The translations under genes were made by a program, and so were the position numbers. Of a DNA stretch of 64,000 nucleotides, positions 44,576 through 54,110 are shown piece by piece. The DNA comes from Methylorubrum salsuginis. GTDB taxonomy: Bacteria; Pseudomonadota; Alphaproteobacteria; Rhizobiales; Beijerinckiaceae. The notes beneath the pieces were generated by a model. The model had not been told where the DNA came from, searched no databases, and saw nothing but the letters and a program-made list of their open reading frames with translations. Positions within the stretch are counted from its first letter, which is position 1, and each line of letters starts with the position of its first letter. The stretch is taken from the NCBI RefSeq assembly GCF_900114375.1, contig NZ_FOSV01000002.1:310001-374000 (forward strand), given 5' to 3'.

Positions 44576-45160
44576 ATGGCCCGGCCCGTCAGTGCGGACG
44601 ATCACGGCCCGGCCTGCCTGATCCTGGCGGGCACCGGGGCGCTCGCCCTCCTGCCCCTCGGCACCGGGGCGCTCGGGCTCGCGGCCCTGGGTAGCGCGCT
44701 CGCCCTGCTCGTGGCCCGGATCGCGTGGCAGGATCTGACCGACTTCACGATTCCCGACAGCGCCACGCTGTCGCTCGCTCTCCTCGGCCTCGCGTGGCGC
44801 GTGGCCGTCGCGGGCGAGGCCGGCGAGGGCGTCGTCGCCGAACTCACCCTGATCGCCCTCGACGGCTTGCTCTGCGGCGGCGCGCTGCTGGTCCTGCGCG
44901 AGGCCTATTTCCGCCGCCGCGGGCATGACGGGATCGGGCTCGGCGACGTGAAGCTCGCCGCCGCCGGAGGCATCCTCGTCGGCACCGGCGGCTTCGCGTG
45001 GTGCCTGCTCGGCGCGAGTGTTTTCGGGATCGTGCTGCTTCTCGGGCGCCGGGGGCTGGCGGTCCCCGACGGAACCACCGAGGCGCGCCTCGCCTTCGGT
45101 GCGGTGCTGGCCCCCGCTCTGGCGTTCGGCTGGCTCGTGGCCGCGATCCCGGTCGGCTGA
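44576..45160 (+). CDS. prepilin peptidase (A24, GspO-like), short form
   Basis: 194-residue inner-membrane aspartic peptidase that processes pseudopilins. About five TM helices. The two catalytic Asp motifs are RIAWQDLTDFTIPDSATLS (first Asp) and GIGLGDVKLAAAGGIL (GxGDVK, second Asp). It lacks the N-terminal cysteine-containing methyltransferase domain of PilD/GspO, like TadV/CpaA-type enzymes, so N-methylation of mature pseudopilins may be absent or performed by another protein. It lies 7 bases after gspD, and its stop overlaps the gspF start (TGATG). Confidence 0.87.
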   Translation: MARPVSADDHGPACLILAGTGALALLPLGTGALGLAALGSALALLVARIAWQDLTDFTIPDSATLSLALLGLAWRVAVAGEAGEGVVAELTLIALDGLLCGGALLVLREAYFRRRGHDGIGLGDVKLAAAGGILVGTGGFAWCLLGASVFGIVLLLGRRGLAVPDGTTEARLAFGAVLAPALAFGWLVAAIPVG

Positions 45161-46371
45161 TGCCCGCCTTCGAGTATCAGGCGCTGGATGCGACCGGTAA
45201 GCTCCTTTCCGGCACCATGGAGGCGGAGTCGCGCGCCGAGGTGATGGCGCAACTCGACCGCAGCGGCTGGACGCCGATCGCGGCCAAGCCGAAGCCCGCT
45301 GCCACGGGGCGCTCGCTGCGCGACCTACTGACGCCGGAGCCGCGCCCGGAAGAGATCACCGCCATGACCCTCGATCTGGCCATGCTGCTGAAGGGCGGCG
45401 TGGCGCTGAACGAGGCGCTGGCGATCTTGGTCCAGATGGAGGGAAAGCGCTGGCTCGCCGCGGTCCTGCGCGAACTCAACGTCGCGCTTTCCCACGGCAA
45501 GAGCCTGTCGCAGGCGCTGGCCCAGCACCCGACACTGTTCCCGCCGATCTACGTGAAGATGGTCGAGGTCGCCGAGACCGCGGGCCGCCTGGAGGAGGCG
45601 CTGACGGCGCTTGCCGCCGAGCGCCAGCGCGGCGAGCGGCTTAAGAAACGCTTCGTCTCGGCTATTTCCTACCCGCTCTTCCTCGTCGGCGCGGCGATCG
45701 CGGTGCTGTTCTTCGTGCTGATCTACCTGATCCCGAAATTCGAGGTGGCGCTTCAGGGCTTCCGCGAGCGGATCGATCCGAGCGCACTCGTCGTCTTCAA
45801 CATGTCGGCCTTCCTCAACCGCAACCTCGATGCCGTCGTGATCGGCATGGCGGCGCTCCTCGGGGGCGCGATGCTGGTCAACCGCTTCGGGCGCGAGCGC
45901 GGCCTGTGGCTGCGGCTGGTCGCGGCGCTGCCGCTGTCGAAGACCGTGCTGGCGCACGAACTCACCGTCACCTTCTGCCGCACGCTCGCCATCCTGGTGC
46001 GCAACGGAGTCGACATCTCGACGGGCTTACGCCTGATCCGCGGCGTCGTGCGCCTGCCCGGAGCCGGGGTCGAGATCGACCGGGTGACGGCGGACGTGCG
46101 CCAGGGCAAGCGCCTGTCCGAGGCGCTGACCCGCGGAAAGCTGTTTCCGCGCCACGTCGTGCAGATGCTGCGCGTCGGCGAGGAGGCGGGCGACCTCGCC
46201 GACAGTGCGAGCCGGGTCGCCCTGTTCTACGAGGCCAAGCTCGACGCCGCGCTCGGCCGGGTGATCGCGGTGGTCGGCCCGGCGGTGATGGTGGTGGTGA
46301 GCGTGCTGATCGCGTGGCTGATCATTTCGGTGATGACCGCGCTGATGAGCATCAACGACATGCTGATGTGA
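45160..46371 (+). CDS. gspF: type II secretion platform protein GspF
   Basis: 403-residue polytopic inner-membrane protein. It begins MPAFEYQALDATGKLLSGTM, the family opening, and contains two GspF/T2SSF repeats (about 70-195 and 272-395) with three TM helices: ISYPLFLVGAAIAVLFFVLI, LDAVVIGMAALLGGAMLV and AVVGPAVMVVVSVLIAWLII. The motifs ETAGRLEEALTALA and VGEEAGDLADSASRVA are the conserved cytoplasmic E-xG-x-L loops. ATG 45160 overlaps the peptidase stop by one base. Confidence 0.94.
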   Translation: MPAFEYQALDATGKLLSGTMEAESRAEVMAQLDRSGWTPIAAKPKPAATGRSLRDLLTPEPRPEEITAMTLDLAMLLKGGVALNEALAILVQMEGKRWLAAVLRELNVALSHGKSLSQALAQHPTLFPPIYVKMVEVAETAGRLEEALTALAAERQRGERLKKRFVSAISYPLFLVGAAIAVLFFVLIYLIPKFEVALQGFRERIDPSALVVFNMSAFLNRNLDAVVIGMAALLGGAMLVNRFGRERGLWLRLVAALPLSKTVLAHELTVTFCRTLAILVRNGVDISTGLRLIRGVVRLPGAGVEIDRVTADVRQGKRLSEALTRGKLFPRHVVQMLRVGEEAGDLADSASRVALFYEAKLDAALGRVIAVVGPAVMVVVSVLIAWLIISVMTALMSINDMLM

Positions 46372-46391
46372 CGGGTGGTTTCGAGGTTCCC

Positions 46392-46835
46392 ATGCGCTCC
46401 TTCCTCACCGCATTCCGCCGCGACCGGCGCGTCGTCCGCGATCGCCGGGGCGGCTTCACCCTGGTCGAACTCCTCGTCGTGCTCGTGATCCTCGGCCTCG
46501 TCATGGGCCTCGCCGGTCCCCGCGTCCTCGGCTATCTCGGCAGCTCCCGGGAGAAGACCGCGCGGCTCCAGATCGAGTCGTTCTCCTCGGCGCTCGACCT
46601 CTACTTCCTCGACAACGGCCGCTATCCCTCCACCAGCGAAGGACTGGAGGCGCTCGTGAAGCGCCCGCCGGCGGCGGAGGCCTGGAGCGGGCCCTATCTC
46701 AAGCAGTCGAACGTGCCGGCCGACCCCTGGGGCCGTCCCTACGAGTACCGGGCGCCGGGCAAGTCCGGCCCCTACGCCATCGTCTCGCTGGGCGCCGACG
46801 GCCAGCGCGGTGCCGGCATGATCGGCAAGGACTAG
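46392..46835 (+). CDS. gspG: major pseudopilin GspG
   Basis: 147-residue type IV pilin-like protein that forms the pseudopilus. The prepilin site is RRGG-FTLVELLVVLVILGL with the conserved Glu at +5, so cleavage is expected after Gly21. Mature features include SALDLYFLDNGRYPSTSEGL and WGRPYEYRAPGKSGPYAIVS with LGADGQ, all GspG hallmarks (Ca-binding loop). The N-terminal basic leader is a little long (about 21 residues). It follows gspF by 20 bases. Confidence 0.94.
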   Translation: MRSFLTAFRRDRRVVRDRRGGFTLVELLVVLVILGLVMGLAGPRVLGYLGSSREKTARLQIESFSSALDLYFLDNGRYPSTSEGLEALVKRPPAAEAWSGPYLKQSNVPADPWGRPYEYRAPGKSGPYAIVSLGADGQRGAGMIGKD

Positions 46836-46847
46836 GTTTTCGCGGGC

Positions 46848-47282
46848 ATGGCCGGCCGGCAGGACGGCTTCACCCTGATCGAGGCGCTCGTCGCCTTCGC
46901 GATCGTGGCGGCGCTGAGCCTCGTCGTGCAGCGCGGGCTGATCCAGTCGCGGGTCGGCTGGGCCGCGGTGGAGGACCGCACCGGCGCCGAGCGCCTCGCC
47001 CGCTCCCTCCTCGAAGAACCCCTGACGCCCGCCGCCGTCGCCGCGGGGGGGCGCGAGGGTGTCACCGACGGCCGCCGCTGGCGCATCGGCCTCCAGACCC
47101 TCGACCTGCCGCTGCCGAATCCGCCGGAGCCGGAAACCGGTGCCGCCCCACCGCCGCAGCCGGCGCAGGAGGGCCCCCGCTGGCTGCCGTTGCGGGTGCG
47201 GATCGAAGTCGCGACCGCGCGGGGGCGTTCGGTCGAGGTCGAGACGGTGCGGCTCGCCCCTTTCCCGGCCCGGGGGCCGTAG
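46848..47282 (+). CDS. gspI: minor pseudopilin GspI-like
   Basis: 144-residue prepilin. The cleavage region AGRQDG-FTLIEALVAFAIVAA has the short leader and F-T-L-I-E-A-L-V-A typical of GspI. The C-terminal half is Pro-rich (LPLPNPPEPETGAAPPPQPA), longer than usual. It lies 12 bases after gspG and is followed by repeats, then a convergent small gene. GspH, J and K genes do not follow, so the tip complex is incomplete in this locus. Confidence 0.8.
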   Translation: MAGRQDGFTLIEALVAFAIVAALSLVVQRGLIQSRVGWAAVEDRTGAERLARSLLEEPLTPAAVAAGGREGVTDGRRWRIGLQTLDLPLPNPPEPETGAAPPPQPAQEGPRWLPLRVRIEVATARGRSVEVETVRLAPFPARGP

Positions 47283-47283
47283 A

Positions 47284-47329
47284 GCATCGTCCTGAAAGGT
47301 GGCGTCCGGCTTTCGGAAAACGACGATGC
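47284..47329 (+). repeat. dispersed GCATCG palindrome
   Basis: GCATCGTCCTGAAAGGTGGC, then GTCCGGCTTTCGGAAAACGACGATGC. The outer GCATCGTC pairs with GACGATGC. It starts just after the gspI stop codon at 47282. Confidence 0.75.
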
Positions 47330-47343
47330 GGCGCACGGGTCTG

Positions 47344-47369
47344 GAGCATCGTCCCGAAAGACGGTGCTC
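47344..47369. terminator. short hairpin derived from GCATCG repeat
   Basis: GAGCATCGTC and GACGGTGCTC form a 10-base stem with one G:U pair around CCGAAA. It lies between the gspI end and the convergent small gene, and is a truncated second copy of the adjacent repeat. Confidence 0.55.
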
Positions 47370-47378
47370 TCGCCGGAC

Positions 47379-47675
47379 TCAGCCGGCGAGACGCGCGTGG
47401 GCGACGTGGATCTCCTGCTCGGCATGGGCCAGCAGGTAGGCGACGCGGTCCGCGTCCAAATTGGCATCCTTGAGCGTGCGGCGCAGGTCGCTCTCATAGG
47501 TGCCCGCGTCGCCACGCAGGGGGGCCGGCAGGAGCCGCAGCAGCAGCGGGCTGGTGATCTCCCGACGCACGAGGCCGCGATGGTTCGCGAGCCGCCGCAG
47601 CCGGATCGCCAGATCTTCGAGCTTCGATTCCGGAAGGTAGTTACGGGCCGCGGTACGGTGGCCGGGACGGGACAT
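47379..47675 (-). CDS. small basic hypothetical protein
   Basis: 98-residue protein that I do not recognise. It opens MSRPGHRTAARNYLPESKLE and is helical and charged throughout (KLEDLAIRLRRLANHRGLVR and DADRVAYLLAHAEQEIHVAH). There is no signal peptide, TM segment or cysteine. Codon use resembles the neighbours. It is convergent with the gsp operon; GTCCCGTC precedes the start without a clear ribosome-binding site. It may be a small regulatory or structural protein. Confidence 0.6.
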   Translation of the reverse strand: MSRPGHRTAARNYLPESKLEDLAIRLRRLANHRGLVRREITSPLLLRLLPAPLRGDAGTYESDLRRTLKDANLDADRVAYLLAHAEQEIHVAHARLAG

Positions 47676-48089
47676 GGGACGGGGCTTCCTGCCATCGACG
47701 GAGGCAGGATAGCCGACGATGCGTCAGCGTTTCGTTTCCGGCACCCACGAAAAACCAGGATGCGGTCGCGACCCTTTGGCTTGGCCGCAGGCGCGCGGGG
47801 CGCCCCCGAGGTTCAGGTGGGCCATGCGCCGGAATCGCGGTTCCTGTTCCCCGCGCCTCCGACACGCCTGCAGCCACTCGGCCCACTAAGCCTCACAGGT
47901 GCGGTGCAGAGAACTGGTCCGCACCGTCCCGTCACTGCCGGCCCCGCTGCCACGCCGGCCCGAGAGGGCTCGCGAAACCATCGGGCGCCTCGGCCGCGGG
48001 GAGGGCCGATGTAGAGGGCTGCGCCGCCGCGGGCAACCTTCGCCGCGGCGACCTTTGGTCCGTTGCGGCGCTTCGTCCGCTCGCAAAGC
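47676..48089. other. 414-base gene-free region
   Basis: Between the small gene start and the aspartate aminotransferase stop. No credible gene, tRNA or strong terminator. GC-rich short palindromes such as CGGTGCAGAG...CCGCACCG are weak. The promoter of the small minus-strand gene should lie at the left end. Confidence 0.5.
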
Positions 48090-50404
<2,315 letters not shown>

Positions 50405-50513
50405 GTGTGCCTCCTGTGCTCGCCGGGTCCGAAGCGCCGGTCCCGTGAGAGGCACTGTGCCCCCGCAGCCGGGGACCTTCCGTGATCCGGGTCACACAAG
50501 CCCGGTGGGCGGC

Positions 50514-52355
50514 TCAAACGTCCGCCAGCACCACGTCGAGGGGGGCCTGCCGGCCGCGGATCGCCACCGTCTTCTCGGTCGCCGGGCCGGGGAGGGGAGT
50601 CTGCGCGGCGCGGGCGGCCAGGAGGGCTGCGGAGAGCACCACGACGGCGCCCTCGGCCTTGGCCACGTCGAGGAGTCGCGCGGTCGTGTTCACCGTGTCG
50701 CCGGTCGCGGTGATGTGCTGGTTGCGCGCCCCGCCGAGCCGCGACAGCACGACCGGTCCGGCATGGGCGCCGATCCGCACGCCCGCGGGCGCCTCGCCGG
50801 GCGCCAGCCCCGCGAGCCACGCGCGCATCGTGTCCGCGAGGTCGAACGCCGCCGCGACCGCCCTGTCCGCATCGTCGGGGCGCATTTCGGGCAGGCCGAA
50901 CAAGGCCATGGCCCCGTCGCCCATGAAGCTCGTCACCGCGCCGCCGCGGGCCGTCACCGCCTCCTCGACCCGGTCGTGCATCGCCTTGAGCATCGCCTGC
51001 GTCCGGACCGGGCCCAGACCCTCGCTCGCCGAGGTGAAACCCGACAGGTCGAGGAACAGCACCGCCGCCCGCTGCTGCACCGGCACGGCGAGGAAGTCCG
51101 GCGCCTCGGTGAGTTTTTCGGCGACCGCGGGCGGCAGGAAGCGCAGCAGCCCGTCGCGTGACTCCGTCAGCCTCCGCGCCTCCGCTCGGTCGAGCCAGAG
51201 GCGGGCGCCGAGATAAGGGCCGAGCGGGGCGAGGCCGGCGAGCGGCAGGGACATCGACAGCCAGATCCCGTGGGCGAACGACACGACGGATGCCACGAGG
51301 AACACCGCCAGCGGCAGGGCCGCCAGCGCGAGTCCCAGACCCACCCGAGTCAGGGAGAGGGCGGCGAGCATCAGCGCCGGCAAGGCAAGGGTGATCACGG
51401 CATCTGCCCTTCGCACGGCCGTGTCGCGGCGCAGGGCATCTCCGTGGATCAGATGCGACAGGCCGGTGGCCAGCACCTCGACACCCGGCAGCACCGGATC
51501 GAACGGCGTGCTCAGGCTGTCGCCGCTGCCGAGCGCCGTTGCGCCGACGACGACGATCTTCTCGCGGATGGCCGCATCGGCTTCGCCCGTCAGCACCGCG
51601 GCGCCGCTCACCGTCGGCACGCTGCCCTGTGGGCCGTAGAACCGCAGGGCCAGCGCCGCACCGAGATCGAGCGGCGTGCGGGTTTCGCCGAGGCGCACGG
51701 CATCGGCCTCCCATTCGGGCCTGCGCCCGGTGGCCAACATCGCCGCCCGCAGGGGCAGGCTCGGCAGCACGGCGCCTGCATGCGCCACGAGCAGCGGGAT
51801 GTGCCGGGGCGTGCCGCCGGCATCGGTCGCGACGTTGACGAGTCCTGCCTGCGCCGCCGCGCGCAGCCGCTCGGTCGGCCGGGCCAGGGTCCCGGCCACC
51901 GGCAGGCCGGTCAGCGGTCCGAGGCTCGCCTGTCGGCCGGGGTCGGTTCGGGAAAAGGTCGCCGCCATGCCGAACGCCGCGGGCAGATCGGCGAGCGCGG
52001 CGGCGAGGGCCACATCCGCTGCCTCGGGGCCGGGATCGAGGAGCAGCATGTCGAGGGCGACCGCCCGCGGCGCCCCCTGGTGGAGCGCCTCCATCAACCG
52101 CGCCAGGGAGGCGCGCGGCAGCGGATATCCGCCGGCCGCCGACACGGTGCGCTCGTCGATGGCCACGATCACCACACCCACCGGCACCGGGCGCGGACCG
52201 GCGACGAGGAAGCGCAGGTCGGCCAGCATCGCCTCGGCCCGGTCGAGGACGGAGGCTTCGCCCGACAGGTGCGACAGGGACAGGAACAGGCCGAAGCCGA
52301 GCGAGGCCAGGAGGGCGAACGCCGTGAGCGCCGGCCGCGGAGCCGCCCGCCGCAT
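50514..52355 (-). CDS. CHASE2-domain class III adenylate/guanylate cyclase
   Basis: 613-residue transmembrane cyclase. Order: one TM helix (res 10-27), periplasmic CHASE2 sensor (about 35-310, for example VVIVAIDERTVSAAGGYPLP and VALDMLLLDPGPEA), three TM helices (about 320-385), a cytoplasmic linker and a class III catalytic domain (about 425-600). Metal-binding Asp residues appear in AVLFLDLSGFTSASEGLG and TSFMGDGAMALFGLPEM. VNTTARLLDVAKAEGAVVVL gives the dimer-interface N-x-x-AR, which suggests an active cyclase. ATP or GTP preference is not certain. Its ATG overlaps the FecR-domain gene stop by one base, and the upstream Crp/Fnr gene suggests cAMP as product. Confidence 0.9.
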   Translation of the reverse strand: MRRAAPRPALTAFALLASLGFGLFLSLSHLSGEASVLDRAEAMLADLRFLVAGPRPVPVGVVIVAIDERTVSAAGGYPLPRASLARLMEALHQGAPRAVALDMLLLDPGPEAADVALAAALADLPAAFGMAATFSRTDPGRQASLGPLTGLPVAGTLARPTERLRAAAQAGLVNVATDAGGTPRHIPLLVAHAGAVLPSLPLRAAMLATGRRPEWEADAVRLGETRTPLDLGAALALRFYGPQGSVPTVSGAAVLTGEADAAIREKIVVVGATALGSGDSLSTPFDPVLPGVEVLATGLSHLIHGDALRRDTAVRRADAVITLALPALMLAALSLTRVGLGLALAALPLAVFLVASVVSFAHGIWLSMSLPLAGLAPLGPYLGARLWLDRAEARRLTESRDGLLRFLPPAVAEKLTEAPDFLAVPVQQRAAVLFLDLSGFTSASEGLGPVRTQAMLKAMHDRVEEAVTARGGAVTSFMGDGAMALFGLPEMRPDDADRAVAAAFDLADTMRAWLAGLAPGEAPAGVRIGAHAGPVVLSRLGGARNQHITATGDTVNTTARLLDVAKAEGAVVVLSAALLAARAAQTPLPGPATEKTVAIRGRQAPLDVVLADV

Positions 52356-52918
52356 CAGCGGCCGAAGCGGGCGAGGAGGTGGAGGCGCCGCTCCCGCGAC
52401 CAGCGCTTCACGTCGAGCGCCCCACCGCCCGCCGCGACATCGACACCGTCGCCGGCCCGCAGCGTCACCGAAGCCGGCTCGCCCCGGCGAACGACCTGCA
52501 CGGCGCCCTCCTCGACGAAGACGGCGGTGGCCGCCGCGCCCGCCTCCACCGCCCAGATGGTGCCCCGCACCGAGGCGACGGCATGGGGCGTCCGGATCTG
52601 GAATCCGGAGCGACGGGGGGCGACCTCGATCAGGAGCGCCTTGCCGTCGAGTTCGACCGCTTCAGGCCGGCCGTCGCGGTTGGCGTCGATCAAGCGGTAG
52701 GCCGCGCCCTTCTCGGCGGTCACCGACACGCCACCGGGGCAGTCGAGCACGTCCCGCGGCGGGTCGGTGAAGGTCGTCACCCGGCAACCGTCACGGGTCT
52801 GCGCGGCGGCCGGCACAGCCGCCGCCGCCGCCAGGGCGACACCGAGTCCGCCGATCGTCAGGACCCGCATTCCGGCCCATCGCCGCGTCGTCCCTCGCAT
52901 CGTCTTTCGCATGCTCAC
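52355..52918 (-). CDS. exported FecR-domain protein
   Basis: 187-residue protein with an N-terminal signal peptide (VLTIGGLGVALAAAAAVPAA, probable cleavage after AQ) and a FecR-type beta-helix/jelly-roll domain. GFQIRTPHAVASVRGTIWAV is the diagnostic segment (vxTpxavvgVRGTxf), then AVFVEEGAVQVVRRGEPASV. Here the domain is free of the anti-sigma TM anchor of true FecR, as in periplasmic FecR proteins found next to CHASE2 cyclases. It probably modulates the cyclase's periplasmic sensor. It overlaps the Crp-like gene by 4 bases (ATGA) and the cyclase gene by 1 (TGATG). Confidence 0.88.
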   Translation of the reverse strand: MSMRKTMRGTTRRWAGMRVLTIGGLGVALAAAAAVPAAAQTRDGCRVTTFTDPPRDVLDCPGGVSVTAEKGAAYRLIDANRDGRPEAVELDGKALLIEVAPRRSGFQIRTPHAVASVRGTIWAVEAGAAATAVFVEEGAVQVVRRGEPASVTLRAGDGVDVAAGGGALDVKRWSRERRLHLLARFGR

Positions 52919-53625
52919 TCTCCCGTTACGGCGCCCGCCCGCCGCATCAGGGCATCGGGGTCGAGGATGTCGATCCGGCCGCGACCGAGGCCGATCAGGC
53001 CCTCCCGCTTCCAGATCTGGAGCTGGCGGTTGACGCTCTCGCGCGCGGCGTCGACGAACCGGGCCAGCTCCTCCTGCGAGACCGTGATCGGGCTGCCGTA
53101 ATCCTCATGGAGCCCGGCGAGGCGGCGCAGAAGCCGGTCCTCCAGGCTGAGGAAGGAAGCCTCCTCCGCCCGCCGGCTCAGCCAGCGGATGCGTGCGCAC
53201 AGGAAAGCGATGAGCCGGATCGCCACCTGTGGGCGCCGCTCGATGAGGGCGAGGAAGTCGCGCCGCAGGATCGCGAACAGCTCGGTCGCCTCCACCGCGA
53301 CGGCGCTCGCGGTGCGGGGTTCACCGTCCAGCAGCGCCACCTCGCCGAACACGTCGCCGGGGCCGAGCAGGTTGAGGGTCGCGTTCTCTCCGTCGGGACC
53401 CTCCGCGACGATCCGGATCTGGCCGCGCCGGACCGCGTAGAGGGCGTCGCCCGGATCGCCTTGGCTGAACAACGTGCGCCCGGCCTCGAGCCGCCGCGTC
53501 ACGCACAGGCCCGCCAGCGCGGCGACCGATTCGGCCCCGAGACTCGCGAAGAACGGATTGACCGATAGGAGCCGCCCGAGGTCGCCGGGCCCAACCTCTT
53601 CGGGGCAAGTGCGCGGCGCGTCCAT
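52915..53625 (-). CDS. Crp/Fnr-family transcription regulator
   Basis: 236-residue cyclic-nucleotide-type regulator. Residues 20-140 are a cNMP-binding beta-barrel (RTLFSQGDPGDALYAVRRGQ, GPGDVFGEVALLDGEPRTAS). GEVALLDGEPRTAS matches the phosphate-binding cassette (GE-x-A-L-x4-R-x-A), so cAMP binding is plausible. It has no cysteines of an Fe-S type FNR; the Cys in the N-terminus and ALAGLCVTRR are isolated. The HTH (ITVSQEELARFVDAARESVN then RQLQIWKREG) keeps the E-S-V-N-R contact helix. As the promoter-proximal gene of an operon with a cyclase it likely autoregulates. Confidence 0.92.
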   Translation of the reverse strand: MDAPRTCPEEVGPGDLGRLLSVNPFFASLGAESVAALAGLCVTRRLEAGRTLFSQGDPGDALYAVRRGQIRIVAEGPDGENATLNLLGPGDVFGEVALLDGEPRTASAVAVEATELFAILRRDFLALIERRPQVAIRLIAFLCARIRWLSRRAEEASFLSLEDRLLRRLAGLHEDYGSPITVSQEELARFVDAARESVNRQLQIWKREGLIGLGRGRIDILDPDALMRRAGAVTGE

Positions 53626-54110
53626 GCTCGGATCTCCTGGGGCGCGGGCCGCGCGACGACTCGGAGTGCGGGCGGTGCGGTCCCATCGAGCCTAAACACG
53701 GAACCGTGTCCGTGATACCGCTCACACGAGCCCCGCGGGTCCTTTGCCGATATCCGTCTCCGGCACGTGCCCCCTTCCGCAAAAGCTCCCTTTGAAGCCC
53801 CCTTGCGGCGAGCGCCCGTGAGCGGAAGGACCGATTCGGCGGGTCACGCAATTTTTCTGATCGGGGGTAGAAGAGTTTTTCAGGCGCGGCAGCAGAGTTT
53901 TGCGGTATTGTCGGCAGTAAGAGATGCATTTTCTTGCAGTGCCGAAGCATTTTCGATGCACTGCAATATCAAATGCATTCAAAATCCAGCCGACACCGCA
54001 GGCCGGAACCTTCCGGCCTGCGGTGTCGGCCTGCATCGTTTCGGGTGGAACGGGGAGGGGCGGGATCAACCGCCCCGCCGGGCCGGAAGACGCGGAGGAC
54101 AGCGGTTTCC
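53626..54110. promoter_or_regulatory. 485-base regulatory region between Crp-like and CoA-transferase genes
   Basis: Divergent region with AT-rich DNA (53840-53985). It holds an inverted repeat TTGCAGTGC (53934-53942) / GCACTGCAA (53958-53966) separated by 15 bases, three ATGCATT-like motifs around it, and a perfect 20-base hairpin (53989-54030). I propose the inverted repeat as an operator for the CoA-transferase and perhaps for the Crp-like gene. The sequence is seen; the binding protein is unknown. Confidence 0.5.
53989..54030 (+). repeat. perfect 20-base hairpin upstream of CoA-transferase
   Basis: GCCGACACCGCAGGCCGGAA and TTCCGGCCTGCGGTGTCGGC pair perfectly around a CC dinucleotide. It lies 80 bases before the start codon, so it may be in the mRNA leader and act as attenuator or stabiliser, or be a tight extrusion-prone palindrome. 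No U-run follows. Confidence 0.8.

Noticed and set aside
47676..48089. RNA gene in the gap near aspartate aminotransferase
   Set aside because: Only weak short stems; no tRNA, tmRNA or other recognisable fold.
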